The notes: generated by a model from the letters alone, not told the origin. DNA of 64,000 nucleotides from Thermoplasmatales archaeon SW_10_69_26 (GCA_003009755.1 PXUB01000001.1:85854-149853), one strand, 5' to 3'. Shown: positions 16,357 to 24,743, numbered from the stretch's first letter. Translations and numbers: made by a program.

Positions 16357-16659
16357 TTGACGTTGCCCGTGTTCGGGAGCATCACGCTGGCCAGCTTCGC
16401 CTTGTTCACGCTGGGCTCCGGCCTGTTCACCGCCTACTTCGGCGCGGGCAAGTCCCGACGGATCGGGTTCGGCCTGGCCGTGTTCGGCCTGCTGGCCGCG
16501 CTCGTGTTCGTCGTCATCTCGTTCTCCCTGTTCCCGGACGTCATGGAGAGCCCCTGGAGCCTCGACGACATCCTCGTCGGGCTCGCGGGCGTCGCCGGCG
16601 CGATCGTCGGCGGCCTCGTCGGCCTGCTCGCCTTCCTCGGGAGCATCGTGCGCGCCTGA
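16357..16659 (+). CDS. small three-helix membrane protein
   Basis: A 100-residue hydrophobic protein with three predicted membrane helices (ITLASFALFTLGSGLFTAYF, IGFGLAVFGLLAALVFVVISF, ILVGLAGVAGAIVGGLVGLLAFLG). Function and family are not recognised. The TTG start has a good ribosome-binding site (AGGAGGG), consistent with an internal operon position after the RAM-domain gene. Confidence 0.7.
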   Translation: MTLPVFGSITLASFALFTLGSGLFTAYFGAGKSRRIGFGLAVFGLLAALVFVVISFSLFPDVMESPWSLDDILVGLAGVAGAIVGGLVGLLAFLGSIVRA

Positions 16660-16677
16660 TCGACCGGCCGGGCACGC

Positions 16678-17133
16678 ATGTCTGTCCAAGGTTGGGTTCT
16701 TCATGCAGCACGGGGCAAGCCCGGCGCGGTGGTCCTCGTGCCCGAGCATACCTCCGGCTGGGCCCTGTTCCGCATGGAGAGCCTCTCGTGGTTGAACATG
16801 GCGATCTCCGTCGTCCTGTTGGCCAGCGCAGCGCTCGTCACGCTGCCCGCCTGGACGTTCTGGACGACGGTCGTCGTGGCGGCCACGGTGATCGTGTTGG
16901 AGATCTTCGACGAGTGGGCCGAGCGCCACGACCTGGCCGAGGAGGTCGTGGGCCCGGAGAGCGTCGTGCTCGTCGCCGGGCTGTGGTTGACCGGAACCGT
17001 GCTCGTCACCGGCGGCCCAGCCTGGTTCGTGGCCCTCGCCGCGATCGGGGGCGCGGTGATCGCCGCAGGCGCCGCGATGAACGCGATCGAGTCCTATCGC
17101 CTGGATCCGACCACACGGGGTGAGGAACCGTGA
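16678..17133 (+). CDS. membrane protein of unknown function
   Basis: A 151-residue protein with four predicted membrane helices (MAISVVLLASAALVTL, FWTTVVVAATVIVLEIF, VVLVAGLWLTGTVLV, WFVALAAIGGAVIAAGAA), split by a charged loop DEWAERHDLAEEVVG. Two starts are possible: ATG 16678 or ATG 16774 (MESLSWLNM). The first 32 residues of the long form do not look membrane-targeted, so the shorter form is plausible. It follows the small membrane protein closely and is probably co-transcribed. No family is recognised. Confidence 0.6.
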   Translation: MSVQGWVLHAARGKPGAVVLVPEHTSGWALFRMESLSWLNMAISVVLLASAALVTLPAWTFWTTVVVAATVIVLEIFDEWAERHDLAEEVVGPESVVLVAGLWLTGTVLVTGGPAWFVALAAIGGAVIAAGAAMNAIESYRLDPTTRGEEP

Positions 17134-17204
17134 GACGACAACCGCCAAGACGCCGAGAACGTCGGGCTCTGGCCGCCGCACCGGCGATGGGTGCTTCGTC
17201 CGAA

Positions 17205-17213
17205 TCCTTAAGG
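17205..17213 (+). promoter_or_regulatory. TATA-like box for the bifunctional nuclease-domain gene
   Basis: TCCTTAAGG lies 17-25 bases before the GTG at 17230 and 23-31 before the GTG at 17236, fitting leaderless initiation at either codon. Confidence 0.55.
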
Positions 17214-17229
17214 GCTCCAAGGTGTACCT

Positions 17230-17733
17230 GTGGGTGTGGGTAAGATGGGAGACGACCCCGTGCGCTGCGAGATCGAGAACGTGGTCATGAGCACCCAGGG
17301 CCCGGTCGTCCTCCTGACGCCCGAGACGCAACCGAACCGGGTGCTCCCGATCTTCATCGACCACAGCCAGGCGTTCAACATCCAGACGGCGCTGAAGGGC
17401 CAGGTCCCGCCCCGACCGATGACCCACGACCTGATGAACCACGTCCTCCAGGAGCTGGGCGGGGTCGTCGAGAAGATCGTCGTCGAGGAGCTGACCCAGT
17501 CGACCTTCTTCGCCTCCCTGTTCATCGAGGTGGAGACGGACGGCGAGCAGGACCTGCACAAGTTCGACGCTCGCCCCAGCGACGGGCTGGCCTTGGCCGT
17601 GCGCGCCCACGCTCCCATCTACGTGCGCGGCGAGGTGCTCGACGATGCCACGATCAGCCGGGCCGACATCGAGGGCGAGTCCCTGAAGGTCGAGGAGACC
17701 GACGAGGACATCGACCTCGGCGTCGAGCCCTGA
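17230..17733 (+). CDS. bifunctional nuclease (BFN, DUF151) domain protein
   Basis: A 167-residue protein dominated by the BFN/DUF151 domain: VVLLTPETQPNRVLPIFIDHSQA, PRPMTHDLMNHVLQELGG and HKFDARPSDGLALAVRAHAPIYV are its three conserved blocks. Family members have been reported as nucleases in plants and as hypothetical proteins in many prokaryotes; the activity here is unproven. The acidic C-terminal tail (VEETDEDIDLGVEP) is extra. GTG 17230 and GTG 17236 are both possible starts. Confidence 0.88.
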   Translation: MGVGKMGDDPVRCEIENVVMSTQGPVVLLTPETQPNRVLPIFIDHSQAFNIQTALKGQVPPRPMTHDLMNHVLQELGGVVEKIVVEELTQSTFFASLFIEVETDGEQDLHKFDARPSDGLALAVRAHAPIYVRGEVLDDATISRADIEGESLKVEETDEDIDLGVEP

Positions 17734-17816
17734 CCCGATCGCCAACGGCTCGCGCGCCTCCCCGGCCGCCGTTGGGAACCTTCATTAGGCCCTTCCAAAT
17801 ACTCGGCTGTCCCGTC

Positions 17817-17900
17817 GCCGAGGTCGCCTAGCCTGGTAGGGCGCAGCATTGGAAATGCTGTGGGCTTCCACCCACGGGCGTTCAAATCGCCCCCTCGGCG
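17817..17900 (+). tRNA. tRNA-Ser(GGA)
   Basis: A complete class II tRNA: acceptor GCCGAGG/CCTCGGC with discriminator G, D arm with CCTGGTAGGGC, anticodon stem CAGCA/TGCTG enclosing TTGGAAA (anticodon GGA), a long variable arm (TGGGC...CCCA) and T arm GGGCG TTCAAAT CGCCC. No intron, and no surrounding tRNA-fragment repeats, unlike the other three tRNAs in the window. An AT-rich CCAAATACTC stretch upstream may be its promoter. Confidence 0.95.
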
Positions 17901-17967
17901 CTTCTCGCGGCCACGCGCCGCCTCGCCGAACCGAACACCTTATCCGCGAGCAGCCGATGGTGGGTCG

Positions 17968-18369
17968 ATGGACGGCCGAACGGCCCTCGGCCTCGCCGCG
18001 AGCCTCCTCTTCCTGCTCGCCGGATGCGCCAGCAGCCCGGCCAGCTCGACGGCCGACGAGCGGTTGACCATCGAGCCTATCGCGCCGGAGGACACCGATC
18101 TCCGCCTCGACGAGGGCGAGACCGTGACCTTCGTGGCGACGTGCGATTCCCCCGGGCCCACCAAGAACGTGGTCGTCGAGTGGGAGCACGCGATCCGCGA
18201 CGAGCGCGTCGCGGAGGACAAGCAGGATCTCACGACTTCCGCCAACGAGAGCGCGTTCACCGTCAGCTTCGAGGAGACCGCCGACCAGCTCGTGACCGCC
18301 GTCTGCACGACCGACGACGACCGGACGCAGCCCCGCGTCTGGAACGTGACCGTGCGCGCGGACGGCTAA
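17968..18369 (+). CDS. putative lipoprotein
   Basis: A 133-residue exported protein with a lipobox signal (ASLLFLLAGCAS), so Cys-19 or so would be lipid-modified and the protein anchored outside the cell. The mature part is an acidic beta-rich domain of about 110 residues with two further cysteines (VATCDSPGPTKN, TAVCTTDDDR) that could form a disulfide. This fold resembles an Ig-like surface module, but no family is certain. ATG 17968 is chosen over the upstream frame because ACCTTATCC lies about 25 bases before it. Confidence 0.72.
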   Translation: MDGRTALGLAASLLFLLAGCASSPASSTADERLTIEPIAPEDTDLRLDEGETVTFVATCDSPGPTKNVVVEWEHAIRDERVAEDKQDLTTSANESAFTVSFEETADQLVTAVCTTDDDRTQPRVWNVTVRADG

Positions 18370-18405
18370 CCCACGACGCAACGGCACCGCCCGAGACCGA
18401 ATCCG

Positions 18406-18723
18406 TCAGCTGCCCGTCAGATGCAGGCCCACGATCCCCACGAGGATCGTCGCGATGAAGCCCAACCGGGCCAAGCCGGGCGGCTCGTCGAAGAGCACGA
18501 TGCCGACGAGCGCGGTCCCGACGGCGCCGATCCCGGTCCACACCGCGTAGGCGGTGCCGAGCGGGATGCGTTCGACCGCTTGCGCGAGCAGGACCATGCT
18601 CACCGCGAGCGCGGCCAGGGTCGCGATCGACGAGACCAGCCGCGAGAACCCCTCCGAGTACTTCAGACCGACCGCCCAGCCGACCTCGAACAGGCCGGCG
18701 ACGATCAACCGCGCCCAGGCCAA
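18406..18723 (-). CDS. small multidrug resistance family exporter, guanidinium-exporter (SugE/Gdx) type
   Basis: A 105-residue four-helix SMR transporter that works as a dimer driven by proton exchange. LFEVGWAVGLKYSEGFSRL carries the essential glutamate in helix 1, and IPLGTAYAVWTGIGAVGTALVGI is the SMR signature; the WAVGLKY and LGTAYAVWTGIG forms fit the SugE/Gdx guanidinium branch better than EmrE. No riboswitch-like leader is visible; the upstream region is short and shared with the divergent 18849 gene. Confidence 0.9.
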   Translation of the reverse strand: MAWARLIVAGLFEVGWAVGLKYSEGFSRLVSSIATLAALAVSMVLLAQAVERIPLGTAYAVWTGIGAVGTALVGIVLFDEPPGLARLGFIATILVGIVGLHLTGS

Positions 18724-18848
18724 CGGACCACCTCACGAGAACCGAGCATCGTCCCACCGACGGCGGAGCCCGCTTAAAGGGGTCGGCCCCGGCGGGCGCG
18801 ACGGTGCCCAACGCCAGGTTCTTGCCGGGACGCCGGGCACGCACGAGC

Positions 18849-19178
18849 ATGCCCTACCGCTTCGTCCGCGCCGAGCCCAAGCCGGAGGAGCTGGCCGAGC
18901 TCAAACGCCGGCTCGACCAGAAGGAGATCGAAGCGATCCGCCCGTTCGGCCCCGCGATGACCAAGTCCCTCGAGCAGGCCCGCCTGGACCCGGAGACCGG
19001 CGAGGCGGTCTGGGTGGAGGAAGACCACTGCACGCCGCCGCTGGCCACGGAACGCGAGATCCTCGAGGACTACTTCCAGCAGATCACCGTGGAAGAGGAG
19101 GACGTCGACCGGGCCGGCGGCTGGCGACGCATCGAGGAGCTGCCGTCGATGTGGGTCGAGATGGGGGTGGAAGGGTGA
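18849..19178 (+). CDS. small acidic archaeal protein, unknown function
   Basis: A 109-residue soluble acidic protein with segments PEELAELKRRLDQKEIEAIRPFG and WVEEDHCTPPLATEREILEDYF. I recognise no domain. ATG 18849 was preferred because the sequence before it looks non-coding, but a CTTAAAG box at 18774-18780 would suit a leaderless GTG at 18804, which adds 15 residues. Codon usage is like the core genes. Confidence 0.65.
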   Translation: MPYRFVRAEPKPEELAELKRRLDQKEIEAIRPFGPAMTKSLEQARLDPETGEAVWVEEDHCTPPLATEREILEDYFQQITVEEEDVDRAGGWRRIEELPSMWVEMGVEG

Positions 19179-19193
19179 GCGCGAGCCCTCGCC

Positions 19194-20066
19194 CTAGCGT
19201 CGGTCTCCACGGCCTCGTCCCGCGATCCACGCTGCGACCGGGAGCGCGATCGGCGCGACAGACGTGATGGGAACGCTCGCTAGGCCTCCTGCATCCCCGT
19301 TCCCGTCGTCGGCCTCCTCGACGCCGCCGCCGTGGTGGTCCCCCTCGGCCCCGTGGTCGTGATCGTGGCCGTCCCCGCCCGAGCTCGGGCTGGTTCCCCC
19401 CAGCGACAGCTCGGCGTCCTCGACCTGGGCGACGATCGCTTCCCGACCCTCCGGTGTGCCGAAGGCGTGTTCGCTCACCCGGATGGCCGCGTCTGCGGTG
19501 TCCGCCCGGGGCTGCACCGATAGCGTCGCCAGGTGCGTCCCGCCGAAGGCCTTCGTTCCGTTCGACGCGAGCGTGATCTCCCCCTCGTCCCGTTCGACGC
19601 TCGCGTTGGCCTCGGCCCACACCGTCTCGACGTCGGTCACGTTTACCTTGGTGGCGTTGAAGCGGAGGACGACACGGTAGCGATCGATGCCTTCGAGGCC
19701 CATGTTGGTCAACCCGACGGGCACCTCCTCGGTGCCTGCGCCATCCCACTCGGTGTCGCGCACGGTGAACCGGAGCCCGTATCCGATCTTCGCGCTCTTA
19801 TGCATCTCCGTCACCGCGTCCTCGATCGCGCCTCCGAGGTCGTCGGCGGTCCCGTTCTCGAGGGTTCGGAGGACGGTCGCGAAGGCGCGGTCGGTCGGGC
19901 GGGTTCCCCGGTCGCCGTGGCGCAGGAAGTTCACCCGGTGGTTCCGGTGGTGCTGTTCGGTGTCCTCGAGCAGCTTCTCGGACCTGTCGGGCTCGGTGTC
20001 CATCGTCCGCAGCGCGATGAACAGCGGGCTCTCGATCGAGGCGACGATCCCGCTCACAGCACTCAC
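19194..20066 (-). CDS. His-rich surface protein with C-terminal membrane anchor
   Basis: A 290-residue protein. After an uncertain N-terminus (MSAVSGIVASIESPLFIAL may be a pilin-like or signal helix), about 180 residues form a beta-rich domain with several Asn-X-Ser/Thr sites. A linker rich in Gly, Asp and His (GDGHDHDHGAEGDHHGGG, about residues 235-252) follows, then a membrane helix (ASVPITSVAPIALPVAAWIAG) and a basic tail. The histidine cluster suggests metal binding at the cell surface. Family not recognised; the real start may be downstream. Confidence 0.6.
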   Translation of the reverse strand: MSAVSGIVASIESPLFIALRTMDTEPDRSEKLLEDTEQHHRNHRVNFLRHGDRGTRPTDRAFATVLRTLENGTADDLGGAIEDAVTEMHKSAKIGYGLRFTVRDTEWDGAGTEEVPVGLTNMGLEGIDRYRVVLRFNATKVNVTDVETVWAEANASVERDEGEITLASNGTKAFGGTHLATLSVQPRADTADAAIRVSEHAFGTPEGREAIVAQVEDAELSLGGTSPSSGGDGHDHDHGAEGDHHGGGVEEADDGNGDAGGLASVPITSVAPIALPVAAWIAGRGRGDRR

Positions 20067-20234
20067 CGCCCAGCGACGCGGACGGATTCACGGCCTTCGT
20101 CACCCCTCCACAACGACGGCGGCGACCGCCAGCAGGCCGAGATCGACTGCCTCGGGTGCCTTTGAGCACTCGCGGGGCGACCAGCCCTCGAAGCCTAAAG
20201 ACCAAGGAGGCCCAGCCGAACCGGGAGGCCGAGC

Positions 20235-21716
20235 ATGGACGTCGAAGCCGCGCTGGCCGTGGCCTTGGCCCTGGCCGCGGTCCCCGCCCTCGCCCTCCCC
20301 GGCGGCGCTGCCGAGCAAGGGGTCGACGCGTCCGCGGACGTCCCACCCCAACCCCACGGGCCGATCCAGGGGGACGCCGAGTTCGAGCTCCCCACCGCCG
20401 TCAACGGGGTCCGCTCCGGCAGCGGGACCGCCGAGGATCCCTACGTGATCAGCGACTGGGTGATCGCGCCGTCGACGACGTTCGCGATCCGCATCTTCGA
20501 CACGGACGCGCACGTTCGCATCGACACGATCCTCGTCCGCGGACAGGGCTGCCCGACCGACTCCGGAGCCACGTGCGACCTGACGGGGCTGGACCTCCGG
20601 GGAGCCGACAACGTCACCGTCGAGGACGTGCGCGTGCTGGGGGCCGGGCGCGGCCTGCACGCGACCGACGTCGAGCACCTGACGATCCGACGCTCGGCCT
20701 TCGGTCTCGCGACGGAGACGCCGTTCGTCGTCACGAGCGAGGGCCTCGACATCCACTTCAGCCGGGACGTCGAGGTGGCGAACGTGACGAGCGTGGCGGT
20801 CTTCCCGCTCGTCCTCACGCGCTCCGAGAACGCCACGTTCCACGATGTGACGCTGCTCGGCGATCCCGCGGCGGCCGAGTCGCTGGCCACCACGTTCGAT
20901 CCCGCCGTCACCGGGGACGACGCCCGCAACGTGTCCTTCGTCCGGACGGACGTGGTCGACGTCAACGCGTTCCTCGGCGGCGAGCGGGGCGACACCGAGT
21001 TCGTCCACAGCCGCTTCCTCCGCGGAGCCGGCCACGGCTTCAGCGAGGGATCCAACGACGCTACCTTCGATTCCCTGTTCGTGTGCGGCTCGACGTTCCG
21101 CGACGTCCCCGACGAGGCGCTCGACGTCTCGGACGTCGAGAACCTGACGATCGAGGGCAACGTGTTCACGAACAACACCGACGCCGTCACCACGAGCCTC
21201 GCGGACGAGAACGTGACCGTCGTCAGGAACCGGGTGGAGAACCAGTCGAGCACCGGGTTGGCGATCGGCGGTCACGACATCACGGTCCACAACAACTCGC
21301 TCGCGAACAACGGGGGGCGTGGGTTCCTCGAAGGTCACGACCTCTCCCCGACCGACGCCGACAACCCCACGGACGCGCGGTTCAACTGGTGGGGCCACGA
21401 GGACGGCCCGAACGTGACCGTGTCCGGCAGCGACGAGATCCTCAACCCGAGCCCCGGCGACCAGCTCGTCGTCGACGCGGTGGACGAGGTCGACTGGAGC
21501 GACTGGCTGAGCCAGCCCCCCGAGGTGGGGCCCGACGCCGTCGACTGCGGCGTCCCCGCGGGCGAGCCCGGCGCCGATCGCGGACCCGACCTGGACGTCG
21601 CCTTCCAGGCGGAGCTCGCGATCGAGGTCACGGTCGACGAACAGCTCGGCCCCACGCACGTCCGAGCCGAAGCCGAGGCCGTCGGCGAGACGGCTCTCGA
21701 CGCCGACGCAGGCTAG
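20235..21716 (+). CDS. secreted right-handed beta-helix protein
   Basis: A 493-residue exported protein with signal peptide (AALAVALALAAVPALALP). From about residue 55 it carries the motif GSGTAEDPYVISDWVI and then successive parallel beta-helix rungs (LDLRGADNVTVEDVRVLGAG, ATDVEHLTIRRSAFG, VSDVENLTIEGNVFTNN, IGGHDITVHNNSLANNGG), closing with FNWWGHEDGP, a common cap of NosD-like helices. Such proteins bind or cleave polysaccharides or bind copper in the envelope; no catalytic residues are evident. A fragment of a paralogue lies at 23.8-24.1 kb on the other strand. Confidence 0.82.
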   Translation: MDVEAALAVALALAAVPALALPGGAAEQGVDASADVPPQPHGPIQGDAEFELPTAVNGVRSGSGTAEDPYVISDWVIAPSTTFAIRIFDTDAHVRIDTILVRGQGCPTDSGATCDLTGLDLRGADNVTVEDVRVLGAGRGLHATDVEHLTIRRSAFGLATETPFVVTSEGLDIHFSRDVEVANVTSVAVFPLVLTRSENATFHDVTLLGDPAAAESLATTFDPAVTGDDARNVSFVRTDVVDVNAFLGGERGDTEFVHSRFLRGAGHGFSEGSNDATFDSLFVCGSTFRDVPDEALDVSDVENLTIEGNVFTNNTDAVTTSLADENVTVVRNRVENQSSTGLAIGGHDITVHNNSLANNGGRGFLEGHDLSPTDADNPTDARFNWWGHEDGPNVTVSGSDEILNPSPGDQLVVDAVDEVDWSDWLSQPPEVGPDAVDCGVPAGEPGADRGPDLDVAFQAELAIEVTVDEQLGPTHVRAEAEAVGETALDADAG

Positions 21717-21748
21717 GCCGCTCGCGGCGGGGGACCGGGCGAGCGCTG

Positions 21749-21862
21749 GGAACCTCGGGATGCAGAGGTCCGAGGCATCGATGCAGAACGAGGACCTCTG
21801 CCAACGACGGGAACACGAGGCCTGCAGATACCGTGGAAAGAGGCCGAGTGGTCCCGTCGGGA
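21749..21862. repeat. 102-bp palindromic repeat unit, copy 1
   Basis: First of three copies (others at 28286-28404 and 28613-28728). The unit has two hairpins, one with arms GCAGAGGTCC/GGACCTCTGC around a conserved loop with GATGCAGAACGAG, the second with GAGGCC/GGCC arms. It is bounded on the right by TGGTCCCGTCGGGA (21849-21862), identical to the tRNA-Glu 3' end; the left boundary is a degraded form of the same sequence 102 bp earlier. Confidence 0.85.
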
Positions 21863-21908
21863 CTTAGACCCTCTCGAGGAAATCGGGGCGAGCCAGATTC
21901 TGAGGCTC

Positions 21909-22124
21909 GTGGCTCGGAATGCAGGGTTCTCGCTAGCGCCCTCGCGGGCGCCTCCCTCTTCTTTTTCTCTTTCACTCCCCAGCCGCGAGGCTCGCCAGCT
22001 GCGCGACCAGCTGATCGAGGCGGCCGAGGACCCGCACCTGGAGGCCCTCGACGTCGAACCGGGGTGGCTGATCGCGTTCGCCGCCCACCTGACGGCTCAC
22101 CTGGAGGGGTGGATATCACGGTGA
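21909..22124 (+). pseudogene. gene fragment of unknown origin
   Basis: The 3' half of this frame (ARQLRDQLIEAAEDPHLEALDVEPG, then FAAHLTAHLEGWISR) has the composition of real acidic helical proteins here, while the first 25 residues look non-coding. It is probably the C-terminal remnant of a gene interrupted by the repeat at 21749-21862. The rest of the 21717-22141 gap is that repeat and AT-biased sequence with no gene. Confidence 0.35.
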
Positions 22125-22141
22125 CTCCTCCTTCCGCGGGG

Positions 22142-22516
22142 TCACTCGAGCATCGCCGCGATGCGGTCCACGAACCCCCGAGCGTCCTCGAGGACGCCGC
22201 GGGCCTCGTCCTTCGAGATCCCCGGCTCGGGCTCGTAGTCGCTGACCTGACGCTTCTGCATCGTCGTCGACAGCAACCGGCCCATCTCGCCGGGCAGCGG
22301 TCCGTCCTGCACGAACCGCTTGCCGAACTCGGTGATGACCCCGCGATGGGTGGAGGCGTCGACGCCTTCCTCGAGGAGAGCCGCCTCGGCGACGAAGAAC
22401 ATCGCGTAGTAGGCACGCGAGACGCAGGACTCGGGGTCCCCGTTGTCCAAGAGCAAACCGGCGCTGTCCAGGTAACGACCCGCGCGATCGAGCAGGGCCT
22501 CGACCTCGCCGGTCAT
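22142..22516 (-). CDS. HEPN-domain protein, toxin partner of the MNT protein
   Basis: A 124-residue HEPN protein. The core LDSAGLLLDNGDPESCVSRAYYAMFFVAEAAL is the family signature, followed by ASTHRGVITEFGKRFV. In MNT/HEPN modules the HEPN protein is an RNA-cutting toxin kept inactive by the nucleotidyltransferase partner. The classical R-x4-6-H active-site motif is not clearly recognisable, which is common in this branch. It is the second gene of the pair: its ATG overlaps the MNT stop by four bases (ATGA). Confidence 0.88.
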   Translation of the reverse strand: MTGEVEALLDRAGRYLDSAGLLLDNGDPESCVSRAYYAMFFVAEAALLEEGVDASTHRGVITEFGKRFVQDGPLPGEMGRLLSTTMQKRQVSDYEPEPGISKDEARGVLEDARGFVDRIAAMLE

Positions 22517-22833
22517 GCGGGCACGCCCTCGCGGCGGACGTTGCGAAGTAGGGGGCTGTTGCCTTGCTCGAAGTCCGGCTTGGCTACGGGGACGACGGAC
22601 AGGAGCACCTCGTGCTCCATGTCGATCTGCCAGGTGAGCTCGCCCATCCGGTCGATCTCCTCGAACCGGTCGACCGGGCCCTCGAGGACGACCATCAGGT
22701 CCACGTCCGAGGCGTCGGTCGCCTCGCCGCGGGCTTGCGAGCCGAAGAGGAGCACCTGGTGCAGGCGGTCGCCGTACAGCTCCTGGGCCCTCTGCTTGAA
22801 GGCCTCGACGGCCGATCGGGTCGCCTCGTCCAC
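22513..22833 (-). CDS. minimal nucleotidyltransferase (MNT) antitoxin
   Basis: A 106-residue MNT-type nucleotidyltransferase. VLLFGSQARGEATDASDVDLMVVL contains the GSxARGxx(x)SDxDL catalytic motif with the two metal-binding aspartates. In characterised systems MNT adds AMP to its HEPN partner and so neutralises it. The GTG at 22833 was chosen over the longer frame to 23058 because AACCTAAAGGACG (22857-22869) sits 24-36 bases upstream. It forms an operon with the HEPN gene by a 4-nt overlap. Confidence 0.9.
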   Translation of the reverse strand: MDEATRSAVEAFKQRAQELYGDRLHQVLLFGSQARGEATDASDVDLMVVLEGPVDRFEEIDRMGELTWQIDMEHEVLLSVVPVAKPDFEQGNSPLLRNVRREGVPA

Positions 22834-22856
22834 GGCAGGCCCTGGTAGGCGCTCTA

Positions 22857-22869
22857 CGTCCTTTAGGTT
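22857..22869 (-). promoter_or_regulatory. TATA-like box for the MNT/HEPN operon
   Basis: Minus-strand AACCTAAAGGACG is placed correctly for a leaderless GTG start at 22833. Confidence 0.55.
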
Positions 22870-22896
22870 CTCGCTTCCGGCCGCCCGCTGAGCACC

Positions 22897-22993
22897 GTCA
22901 ACCTCCAGTGAACACCATGTCAACCCGCCCGCGCCTCCTGGATCAGCCCCTTGCCGTTGACGAGGTTGACACCAACGTCGACCCGGCGTTGAC
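22897..22993. promoter_or_regulatory. cluster of GTTGAC motifs upstream of the winged-helix gene
   Basis: Within about 100 bp, GTCAAC or GTTGAC occurs five times (22897, 22919, 22956, 22965, 22988), and two more occur inside the downstream gene near 23310. The copy at 22988 is 27 bases before the GTG at 23015, where the promoter core should be. The cluster may be a set of operator sites for the encoded winged-helix protein. This is inferred from position and repetition only. Confidence 0.4.
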
Positions 22994-23014
22994 ATCGCCC
23001 CGGGAGGGAATCCT

Positions 23015-23820
23015 GTGAGCTCGGTTTCCGAGCTGACCGACGCCCAGCAGCGGGTCATCGAGCGCCTCTACGAGGGCAAGTACGCGGCCGCGATCGCCGA
23101 CGAGGTCAACGTCACCCGGCAGGCGGTCAGCAAGCACGTTCGCAAGCTCGAGGAGAAGGGGCTGATCACCGAGCACGCGGGCGAGACCGCCTTCTACCGC
23201 CGCTCGCTCGGACAGGGCACCTCGTTCAAGATCTACGGCCTCACCGACGCCGGCCTCCAGGCCCTCCGCGAGGCCCAGGGCCTGGGGCCAGGGGAGACGC
23301 CGCGGACGCCGTCAACGGGGTTGACGGAGCCTCCACCGGGGCAGTATGAGGACGTCAACGAGCCAGCCGTCCACAACGCGCCAGCCGAGCGTGGGCCGCG
23401 GGTCGAGGTGCACAACTATCGAAGTCAAGATCCCGATCGAGGACGACCAAGCCAAGCTCTGGCTACCCAACGAAGCCGAGCTCAACAACTGGACCCGCCG
23501 CTGGGACGAGAACGTCCACGGCGTCTTCCTCGAAGCCACCACCCGACACCTGCTGCGCGCCGGCGCCGAGGCCCGCTCGGTCGAGATCGCCGAGGGGCTG
23601 GTGCTCCGGAAGCTCGTCAAAGCGATCGAGCTGCTCGAGGACGCCTACGGGCTCGAGTTGGGCGCGCCCGAGTTCCGCTGCACCTACGAGCCCGGCAAGG
23701 GCAAGGTCGGTGTCACCGGCCACCCGCTGGCCGAAGGCCGCGGCCACGACGAAGGGGGGCTGGCGACGATCGACGACACGCCCGAGCCCGACACGATCCA
23801 CGCGACCGACGACCCGGCGG
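23015..23820 (+). pseudogene. frameshifted winged-helix DNA-binding protein gene
   Basis: The first 90 codons encode a winged helix-turn-helix (LTDAQQRVIERLYEGKYAAAIADEVNVTRQAVSKHVRKLEEKGLI type), followed by a linker and VEVHNY. The frame then shifts near 23410-23420, after which IEVKIPIEDDQAKLWLPNEAELNNW, FLEATTRHLLRAGAEAR and LVKAIELLEDAYGLELG continue in the +1 frame. Together they look like one protein of about 260 residues broken by a single-base change. The 3' end seems to stop where an unrelated beta-helix fragment on the other strand begins (about 23820). It lies in the decaying 21.8-28.3 kb region. Confidence 0.7.
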
Positions 23821-24065
23821 ACGTCGACCACGTCGTGGCAGTCAACATCGTCGGGCCCGTCCGCGCACCCCCACCAGTTGTGCCGCGCGTCGACGGTCGT
23901 GTCGGTGTTCTCGACCTCGAGCCCAATCCCGCCGGTGTCCTCGAAGTTCGTCTGCCGCACGGTCACGTTCTGGGTCAGCTCGACGTGCATGCCGGCGTCG
24001 GTGTAGTTGGTCACGTCGTTGTGCTGCCAGGTGGGGTCGTTGCGCTTGTAGCGTCCAAGCCGATG
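23820..24065 (-). pseudogene. fragment of a right-handed beta-helix protein gene
   Basis: On the minus strand about 80 codons read as beta-helix rungs (MHVELTQNVTVRQTNFEDTGG, GLEVENTDTTVDA) ending in RHNWWGCADGP, the same cap motif as the intact protein at 20235-21716. It lacks a start, signal peptide and most rungs. The frame downstream (HDVVDVRR...) is the reverse of the winged-helix gene, so this is a truncated copy abutting it. Confidence 0.7.
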
Positions 24066-24182
24066 TCGGCGCTCAGGCCGACGGCAATATCCCTAAGCCG
24101 GTCTGTATCCCTGGGGGTCACGCCGAGCTCGGGTTCACCTGGACGGCTGGGTGACGGGGAGGTCTATCGCCTCCGCTCGCCG

Positions 24183-24743
24183 TCAGAGCCGGCTTCTCCC
24201 AAGAAGCGCCCCAACGAAGGCGACGATAAGGAGGAGAGACCCCGGTGCAGGCGATGCTTTCTCCCCCTCTGGGAACTCGCCACCGTCACCGATCGAACCT
24301 TTGTCGTTCTCTTCGTATGGGGGCGTACCCTCGCTGCGGTTGTACTGGGGGACAGTAAGGCTCCCCTCTTCGCCTCGATCCCGATGGTCTCCCTCGTCAC
24401 ACCAGAACACGTATTCCCCTGGCTGCTCGAGGTGAACCGTCATGGCTGCCTCCTCGCCCGGCGGGACGGCATCCCCATCCCCGCTCACGCAGTTGATTGT
24501 ACCGTTGATCTCCATGCAGAGGTCGTGACCGACGGAGCCCTGGTCGTTGTCTAGGAGGACCGTCACGTTCCCCTTACCCACCTTCTCGCCAGGAGGGTTG
24601 AAGCAGTAGGTGTCCCCATCCGGGCAGCCCTCCTCGCGAACCTCGAAGGCCTGTGTCTCCTCCGCCAGAAGTGACGGGGACGCGAGCGACGCCATCAGAA
24701 GGGCGGAGAGGATCACCCGCGTCGTGTCGCCAGCCATGAGCAA
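24183..24743 (-). CDS. exported cupredoxin-like protein with C-terminal anchor
   Basis: A 186-residue exported protein: signal peptide (RVILSALLMASLASPSLLA), a cupredoxin-like beta-barrel, a disordered linker and a C-terminal hydrophobic segment with basic end (APGSLLLIVAFVGALLGRSRL) that resembles archaeal surface-anchoring tails. Candidate type 1 copper ligands are His in VGHDLC, Cys in YVFWCDEG and His in GDHRDR; the usual axial Met is not seen after the histidine. It could carry electrons outside the cell or be a copper-free relative. A CGTCTTTTCC stretch upstream may be the promoter. Confidence 0.72.
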   Translation of the reverse strand: MLMAGDTTRVILSALLMASLASPSLLAEETQAFEVREEGCPDGDTYCFNPPGEKVGKGNVTVLLDNDQGSVGHDLCMEINGTINCVSGDGDAVPPGEEAAMTVHLEQPGEYVFWCDEGDHRDRGEEGSLTVPQYNRSEGTPPYEENDKGSIGDGGEFPEGEKASPAPGSLLLIVAFVGALLGRSRL

